A stretch of DNA of 64,000 nt, taken from NCBI RefSeq assembly GCF_017676385.1, contig NZ_JAFFZN010000003.1:328646-392645 (forward strand), given 5' to 3'. A model generated the notes under the pieces. It saw only the letters and a program-made list of their open reading frames with translations, had not been told where the DNA came from and did no database searches. Shown here piece after piece: positions 59,442 through 64,000 of the stretch; within the stretch, counting starts at the first letter, position 1; every line of letters starts with the position of its first letter. The translations under genes and the position numbers were made by a program. Source of the stretch: Streptomyces spirodelae (GTDB taxonomy: Bacteria; Actinomycetota; Actinomycetes; Streptomycetales; Streptomycetaceae).

Positions 59442-60887
59442 ATGCCTCAGCTGCACCAACTCTCCGCCTGCCCGAGCTGCGCGGAACCGCTCGAGGAGGG
59501 TGACCGCTTCTGCGGTGCGTGCGGCGCGGATCTCGAATCCGCTGCCGCCGCTGCCGCCGCACAGGGCCGTGCGGGGCACGGCGACGCGCCGCCCGCCCCG
59601 CGCACTCCCACCCTCCCCGACGGTCTCCCGGCGGCAGGCCAGGCCGGGCCGGGGTATCCGCCCCCGCCTCCGTCGCCACCCCCCGCTGCTCCGCCGACGG
59701 CCGCGCCCACGCCCGCACAGGCGCCCCCGGCGGCCGAGCCCGACTACGCGCTGCCGCCCGCCGGGGAGCAGCCCGGGACACCGCCGCTGCCGGGCACCCC
59801 GGCACCGCTGGACGGACCTCCGCCGCCACCCGCAGCCCCGCCGCCACCCGCAGCCCCGCCGCCATCCGCGGTCCAGGAGCCGCCCGGAGCCTCCGCGCCC
59901 TCCGGTCCCGACCCCCGCACCGGCACCGACTCGCCCACCGGCCCCGACCCGCGCACCGTCCTGGACGAGCCCGGCGAGCCGTCCGGTCCCGTCTGTGTGG
60001 CCTGCGGCACCGGGACCATCGACAGCGACGGCTACTGCGAGCACTGCGGTCACAAACAGCCCCGCGACCGCGACCACATGGAGCGCGCGCTGGACACGGT
60101 GGCAGCCGCCAGCGACCGTGGGCTGCGGCACCACCGCAACGAGGACTTCTTCGCCATCGCGGAGACCACCACGTCGCAGGGCAGCCCCGCCACGTTCGCC
60201 GTCATCTGCGACGGCGTCTCCTCGGCCACCCGCCCCGACGAGGCGTCGGCGGCGGCCGCCGAGGCCGCCAGTGCCTCGCTGTGCCAGGCACTGCCACAGG
60301 GCCGCCACCCGCAGCAGGCGATGCACGAGGCGCTGGTGGCGGCCTCCGACGCGGTCAACGCGCTGGCGGCCGAGGCGCCTGTCGAGCCGTCGAAGAACGC
60401 GCCGGCCTGCACCGTGGTGGGCGCGCTGAGCACGGACGGCATCCTGACCGTCGGCTGGATCGGGGACAGCCGGGCCTACTGGGTGCCCGACGACCGATCG
60501 GCGGCCCCCGCGCGGCTGACCGAGGACGACTCCTGGGCGGCGCAGATGGTCGCGGCGGGGCTGATGAGCGAGACGGAGGCGTACTCCGACCCCCGTGCGC
60601 ACGCCATCACCGGCTGGCTGGGTGCGGACGCCTACGAGATCGACCCGCACACCGCCTCGTTCAAGCCCGACCAGCCGGGCGTCGTGGTGGTGTGCACGGA
60701 CGGGCTGTGGAACTACGCCGAGTCCGCCGAGGAGATGGCCGCCGCGGTGCCGCCCGACGCGCTCACCCGGCCACTGCAGTCGGCGCAGCACTTGGTCGGC
60801 TACGCGCTGGACGGCGGCGGGCACGACAACGTAACGGTGGCGGTGGTGCCGTTCCCGCTGCCGCCGGGAGGGGCAGGATCGGCCTGA
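59442..60887 (+). CDS. PP2C-type Ser/Thr phosphatase with two zinc ribbons
   Basis: 481 residues from ATG 59442, 2 nt after pknG. Zinc ribbon 1 (C10, C13, C24, C27), a long Pro/Ala linker, zinc ribbon 2 (C185, C188, C199, C202), then a PP2C domain: LRHHRNEDFFAI, FAVICDGVSSATRPDE, VGWIGDSRAYW, VVVCTDGLWNY, GGHDNVTVAVV. Both ribbons have the same CxxC-x10-CxxC spacing. It presumably reverses PknG phosphorylation. Soluble. Confidence 0.92.
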   Translation: MPQLHQLSACPSCAEPLEEGDRFCGACGADLESAAAAAAAQGRAGHGDAPPAPRTPTLPDGLPAAGQAGPGYPPPPPSPPPAAPPTAAPTPAQAPPAAEPDYALPPAGEQPGTPPLPGTPAPLDGPPPPPAAPPPPAAPPPSAVQEPPGASAPSGPDPRTGTDSPTGPDPRTVLDEPGEPSGPVCVACGTGTIDSDGYCEHCGHKQPRDRDHMERALDTVAAASDRGLRHHRNEDFFAIAETTTSQGSPATFAVICDGVSSATRPDEASAAAAEAASASLCQALPQGRHPQQAMHEALVAASDAVNALAAEAPVEPSKNAPACTVVGALSTDGILTVGWIGDSRAYWVPDDRSAAPARLTEDDSWAAQMVAAGLMSETEAYSDPRAHAITGWLGADAYEIDPHTASFKPDQPGVVVVCTDGLWNYAESAEEMAAAVPPDALTRPLQSAQHLVGYALDGGGHDNVTVAVVPFPLPPGGAGSA

Positions 60888-61037
60888 GTCGAGCACGCCG
60901 CGGGGGCCTTGGGACACCGCAGGACGGGTGCCGGGGACGACGAGAACGCTGTCCCGGGGGAAGGGCCGCGAGAACCACCGCACTTCCACCCGCCCCTTTG
61001 TCTACTTGTCGCTGTAGAGCAAACAGGAGCGGAACAG

Positions 61038-62393
61038 ATGGCCAACTTCTCCAAGTCCCATGCGCCGCGCTTCTCGGTGGACGTCTACCAGAACGAGTAC
61101 CTGCCCGAGGGCGCGCAGGAGGTCAACGCCATCGTCACCGTCACCGCCACGGGGGGCGGCACCACGGGCGGCATGCCGCTGCCGGTGACGGACCCGGCAC
61201 AGGTCCGGTCGCAGGACGGCCCCAACGCCGCGGTGGTCATCATGGTCGACTGCTCCGGCTCGATGGACTATCCGCCCACCAAGATGCGCAATGCCCGGGA
61301 CGCCACAGCGGCGGCCGTCGACACCCTCAGGGACGGCGTCTGCTTCGCCGTCGTGGCCGGCACCCACAAGGCCAGGGAAGTCTTCCCCGGCAACGGCGCG
61401 CTGGCCGTCGCCGATCCCACCACACGCGCCCAGGCCAAGGACGCGCTGCGCGGACTGTCCGCCGGCGGCGGCACCGCCATCGGCACCTGGCTGCGCCTGG
61501 CCGACCAGCTGCTGAGCTCGGCCGACGTCCCCATCCGGCACGGGATTCTGCTCACCGACGGGCGCAACGAGCACGAGGAGCCCCAGCAGTTGCGCGACGC
61601 ACTGGACGCCTGCGCCGGCCGCTTCACCTGTGACGCACGGGGAGTGGGCACCGACTGGGAGGTCAAGGAGGTCACCTCGATCGCCTCCGCGCTGCTGGGC
61701 AGCGCCGACATCGTGGCCGATCCGGACGGACTGGCGGCGGACTTCACACAGATGATGGAGAACGCCATGGGCAAGGAGGTCGCCGATGTGGCGCTGCGGC
61801 TGTGGACCCCGCAGGGCTCCCGGATCAAGTTCGTCAAGCAGGTGGCGCCCACGGTCGAGGAGTTGACGGACCGCCGTACGGAGGCCGGGCCGCGCGCCGG
61901 TGACTACCCGACAGGGTCATGGGGCGACGAGTCCCGCGACTACCACGTCTGTGTGGAGGTGCCGGCCGCCGAGGTCGGCCGGGAGATGCTCGCTGCGCGG
62001 GTCTCGCTGATCCGCCCGGCGCCCGACGGCGGCACTCCGGACACCTTCGGACAGGGGCTCGTGCGGGCGGTGTGGACGGACGACATGGTCGCCACGACTT
62101 CCATCAACCCGCAGGTCGCGCACTACACGGGACAGGCCGAACTGGCCCAGGCCATCCAGACGGGCCTCGATCTCCGGAAAGCGGGGGATGAAGCGGGCGC
62201 TACGGCCAAACTGGGACGAGCCGTGCAGTTGGCGAACGCCTCGGGGAACGCGGATACTGCGAAACTGCTTTCGAAGGTGGTCGACGTGGTGGACGCCGCG
62301 ACGGGTACTGTTCGACTGAAGGCAAAGGTCGCCGAGGCCGACGAGATGACGCTGGAGACGCGGTCCACCAAGACGGTCCGGGTGAAGCGCTAG
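61038..62393 (+). CDS. VWA (von Willebrand factor A) domain protein
   Basis: 451 residues from ATG 61038 (AGGAG upstream). The metal-ion-dependent adhesion site is complete: VVIMVDCSGSMDYPP, GGGTAIGTWL, and HGILLTDGRNEHE. The C-terminal half is beta-rich (EVADVALRLWTPQGSRIKFVKQVAPTVEEL) and ends in a helical section. Cytosolic, no signal. VWA proteins with PP2C and kinase partners form TerY-P type signalling sets; here the set follows PknG. The target is unknown. Confidence 0.92.
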   Translation: MANFSKSHAPRFSVDVYQNEYLPEGAQEVNAIVTVTATGGGTTGGMPLPVTDPAQVRSQDGPNAAVVIMVDCSGSMDYPPTKMRNARDATAAAVDTLRDGVCFAVVAGTHKAREVFPGNGALAVADPTTRAQAKDALRGLSAGGGTAIGTWLRLADQLLSSADVPIRHGILLTDGRNEHEEPQQLRDALDACAGRFTCDARGVGTDWEVKEVTSIASALLGSADIVADPDGLAADFTQMMENAMGKEVADVALRLWTPQGSRIKFVKQVAPTVEELTDRRTEAGPRAGDYPTGSWGDESRDYHVCVEVPAAEVGREMLAARVSLIRPAPDGGTPDTFGQGLVRAVWTDDMVATTSINPQVAHYTGQAELAQAIQTGLDLRKAGDEAGATAKLGRAVQLANASGNADTAKLLSKVVDVVDAATGTVRLKAKVAEADEMTLETRSTKTVRVKR

Positions 62394-62509
62394 CCGCACC
62401 GGCCGCGGTGGCCCGTAACGAACTTCACAGCCCACACAGCCCGCACAACCGGCACGATCCGTACCAGCAGGTACCGAAGAGCAGGAGCACGGAGGGGGAG
62501 GCACTCACC

Positions 62510-63979
62510 ATGCCGACTTGCCCGAACGGCCACCAGTCTGCGGCCGACGACTGGTGCGAGGTCTGCGGTCACCGCATGACCGGCGCGCCTGCGTCGCCCG
62601 CTGGTGCCGTACCGCCGCCCCCTCAGCCGTCCGCACCCGGCGGCTACGGCTATCCGGGCCCGCCGGGGCCGCCCCAGCCCCCCGGCCCTGGACAGCACCC
62701 GCAACAGCCCGGCCCCGGGCAGCAGCCGGGTCAGGGACAGCAGCCCGGCCAGGGGACGGGCCACGGCTACGGCTACCCGGGACCCGACGCGGGCCCGCCC
62801 GAGCTGTGCCCCCAGTGCCGGACTCCCCGTGAGTCCCAGGCGCCCTTCTGCGAGGAGTGCCGCTACAACTTCCTGACCCACTCGCCGACCAACTACGTCC
62901 CGCCGGGCCAGCACCCCCAGCCGGGCGCCCCCGGCTTCCCGCCTCCGGGGTCCGGCGGCCCGGCCGGTCCCGGTGGCCCCGCTGCGGGCCCCGGCGGTCC
63001 CGGCCCGTTCGACGGCCAGGGCGCAGGCGCCCCCGGAGGGTTCCCCGGGCAGGACCGGCCCTACCCCGCCGGGCCCGAGGCCGCGCCGTACAGCGGGCCG
63101 CCCGCGCCGCCGGCGCCGCCCGCCAGTGGTGACTGGGAGCTCTCCCCGCCCGGCCCTGCCGAGCACCAGCAGATGGCGGGTCCGCCCGCGCCACCGCAGG
63201 CGCCGGAAGGGCCTCCCGGCCCGCCTCCGCCGCCCGGTATGGGCGCGCCTCCGGCACCTGGTGTCCCGTCCCAGCCCGCCCCCGCGGGGCCGGGCCACCA
63301 GCCGGGCGAGCCCCAGCCGGGGCCGTCCCAGCCGCCCCAGGACTACGGCCAGCCGCAGCCCGCTCCGCCGGACTACGGCCAGCAGCAGCCGGTGCCACCG
63401 GACTACGGCCAGCAGCAGCCCGCTCCGCCGGACTACGGCCGGCAGCAGCCGGGCGCGCCTGAGTACGGCGGGCAGCAGGGCGCGCCGGAGTACGGCGGGC
63501 AGCAGGGCCCGCCGCCCGGTCAGGGGCAGGGGCAGGACTACGCCCGGCAGGACCCCGGCGCACCGCAGAGCGGTGGGGCGTGGACGGCGATGATCGCGCC
63601 GGACCGGGAGTACTTCGCGGCGATGATGCAGCGCAGTGGTCCCGAGGCGGCGGCGCTGAACCTTCCCGCCTACTCGCCCGAGCAGCAGTTGCCGCTCACC
63701 GGGCCGCAGATCACCATCGGCCGCCGTCGTGCTTCCACCGGTGAGGCCCCGGACATCGACCTGGGCCGCCCCCCGGAGGACCCGGGCGTCTCGCACCAGC
63801 ACGCAGTGCTGGTGCAGCAGCCGGACGGCAGCTGGTCGGTCGTCGACCAGGACTCGACCAACGGCACCACCATCAACGGTGCCGAGGACCCGATCCAGCC
63901 GTTCGTGCCCGTCCCCCTCAAGGAGGGCGACCGGGTCCACGTGGGCGCCTGGACGACGATCACGCTGGTGCGCCGGTAG
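62510..63979 (+). CDS. FHA domain protein with zinc ribbons and Pro/Gln linker
   Basis: 489 residues from ATG 62510. N-terminal zinc ribbon (CPNGH...CEVC, residues 4-19), a second ribbon (C100, C103, C114, C117), then a 230-residue Pro/Gly/Gln linker with QQQPAPPDYG repeats. A C-terminal FHA domain follows: ITIGRRRAS, PGVSHQHAVLVQ, VDQDSTNGTTING. FHA domains bind phosphothreonine; by analogy with GarA this protein is a likely PknG effector. Last gene seen; the operon may continue beyond the window. Confidence 0.93.
   Translation: MPTCPNGHQSAADDWCEVCGHRMTGAPASPAGAVPPPPQPSAPGGYGYPGPPGPPQPPGPGQHPQQPGPGQQPGQGQQPGQGTGHGYGYPGPDAGPPELCPQCRTPRESQAPFCEECRYNFLTHSPTNYVPPGQHPQPGAPGFPPPGSGGPAGPGGPAAGPGGPGPFDGQGAGAPGGFPGQDRPYPAGPEAAPYSGPPAPPAPPASGDWELSPPGPAEHQQMAGPPAPPQAPEGPPGPPPPPGMGAPPAPGVPSQPAPAGPGHQPGEPQPGPSQPPQDYGQPQPAPPDYGQQQPVPPDYGQQQPAPPDYGRQQPGAPEYGGQQGAPEYGGQQGPPPGQGQGQDYARQDPGAPQSGGAWTAMIAPDREYFAAMMQRSGPEAAALNLPAYSPEQQLPLTGPQITIGRRRASTGEAPDIDLGRPPEDPGVSHQHAVLVQQPDGSWSVVDQDSTNGTTINGAEDPIQPFVPVPLKEGDRVHVGAWTTITLVRR
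63363..63432 (+). repeat. Short tandem repeat in FHA linker
   Basis: About three 33-bp units coding PPDYGQQQPxP, part of the disordered linker before the FHA domain; more degenerate YGGQQG units follow to about 63510. Confidence 0.7.
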
Positions 63980-64000
63980 TCACCTGCCGGGCGGCGCGTG

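Overview
The window is chromosomal DNA from a high-GC actinomycete, almost certainly a Streptomyces. The evidence is strong G/C third-position codon bias, frequent GTG and TTG starts, ATGA/GTGA stop-start overlaps, and marker families: Scr1/WhiJ-type XRE regulators with DUF397, DUF5133, a SigB/SigF-type sigma factor, a RheA/HSP18 pair, a DynA/DynB-SsbB locus, and a GlnX/GlnH/PknG signalling operon. I saw no CRISPR array, rRNA gene or replication origin.

Layout. (1) 1-5 kb: the end of a large AAA+ ATPase, a WhiJ-like locus (DUF397, XRE-DUF5753, and a divergent RsbW-like ATPase) and a small atypical coiled-coil ORF. (2) 5-13.7 kb: stress functions. These are a membrane SpoIIE phosphatase, a MarR regulator convergent with a ClC chloride transporter, DUF2267, Hsp18 divergent from its RheA-type regulator over two inverted-repeat operators, a SigB-like sigma factor, DUF5133, a universal stress protein and a PfpI-type amidotransferase. 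(3) 13.8-27.3 kb: an 11-gene minus-strand operon for a heptose-containing glycan (GmhA, HldE kinase/adenylyltransferase, GmhB, two GT9 heptosyltransferases, three other glycosyltransferases, a carbamoyltransferase, a sugar-nucleotide dehydratase and a pyruvyl transferase). It is split by a 1.4-kb tnpB-only IS200/IS605 element whose right end supplies a stop codon to one glycosyltransferase gene. (4) 27.8-33.8 kb: an MFS transporter, a tandem pair of GT2 enzymes, and a PLP-enzyme/YheO-regulator operon with a palindromic operator.

(5) 33.8-37.8 kb: an integration hot spot. It holds a cupin (cysteine-dioxygenase-like) gene, decayed pieces of a DrmD-like SNF2 helicase and of a recombinase, and a 48-bp direct copy of the 3' half of a tRNA-Arg(UCU) gene. 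Between that copy and the intact tRNA lies a mini-island carrying a ribbon-helix-helix antitoxin-like gene and a frameshifted partner. (6) 38-49.7 kb: the dynamin-like pair DynA/DynB with SsbB (sporulation division and chromosome handling), a sortase-anchored TQxA surface protein that has lost its expected thioester cysteine, EttA, a thioesterase and a conserved unknown. (7) 49.9-52.2 kb: a group II truncated globin and a drug/lipid-type ABC exporter. (8) 52.6-64 kb: a plus-strand signalling operon of a four-TM sensor (GlnX), a glutamate/aspartate-binding lipoprotein or anchored protein (GlnH), a coiled-coil protein, a PknG-type kinase, a PP2C phosphatase, a VWA protein and an FHA protein.

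The most unusual material is the last operon. It links the mycobacterial-type GlnX-GlnH-PknG amino-acid sensing module with a PP2C/VWA/FHA set reminiscent of TerY-P modules. Three consecutive gene products carry duplicated zinc ribbons with nearly identical spacing, and the kinase has a dense Ser/Arg tail. Other strong leads are the two RheA-type operators, the tRNA-bounded island scar with DISARM-like remnants, and the tnpB insertion in the heptose operon.
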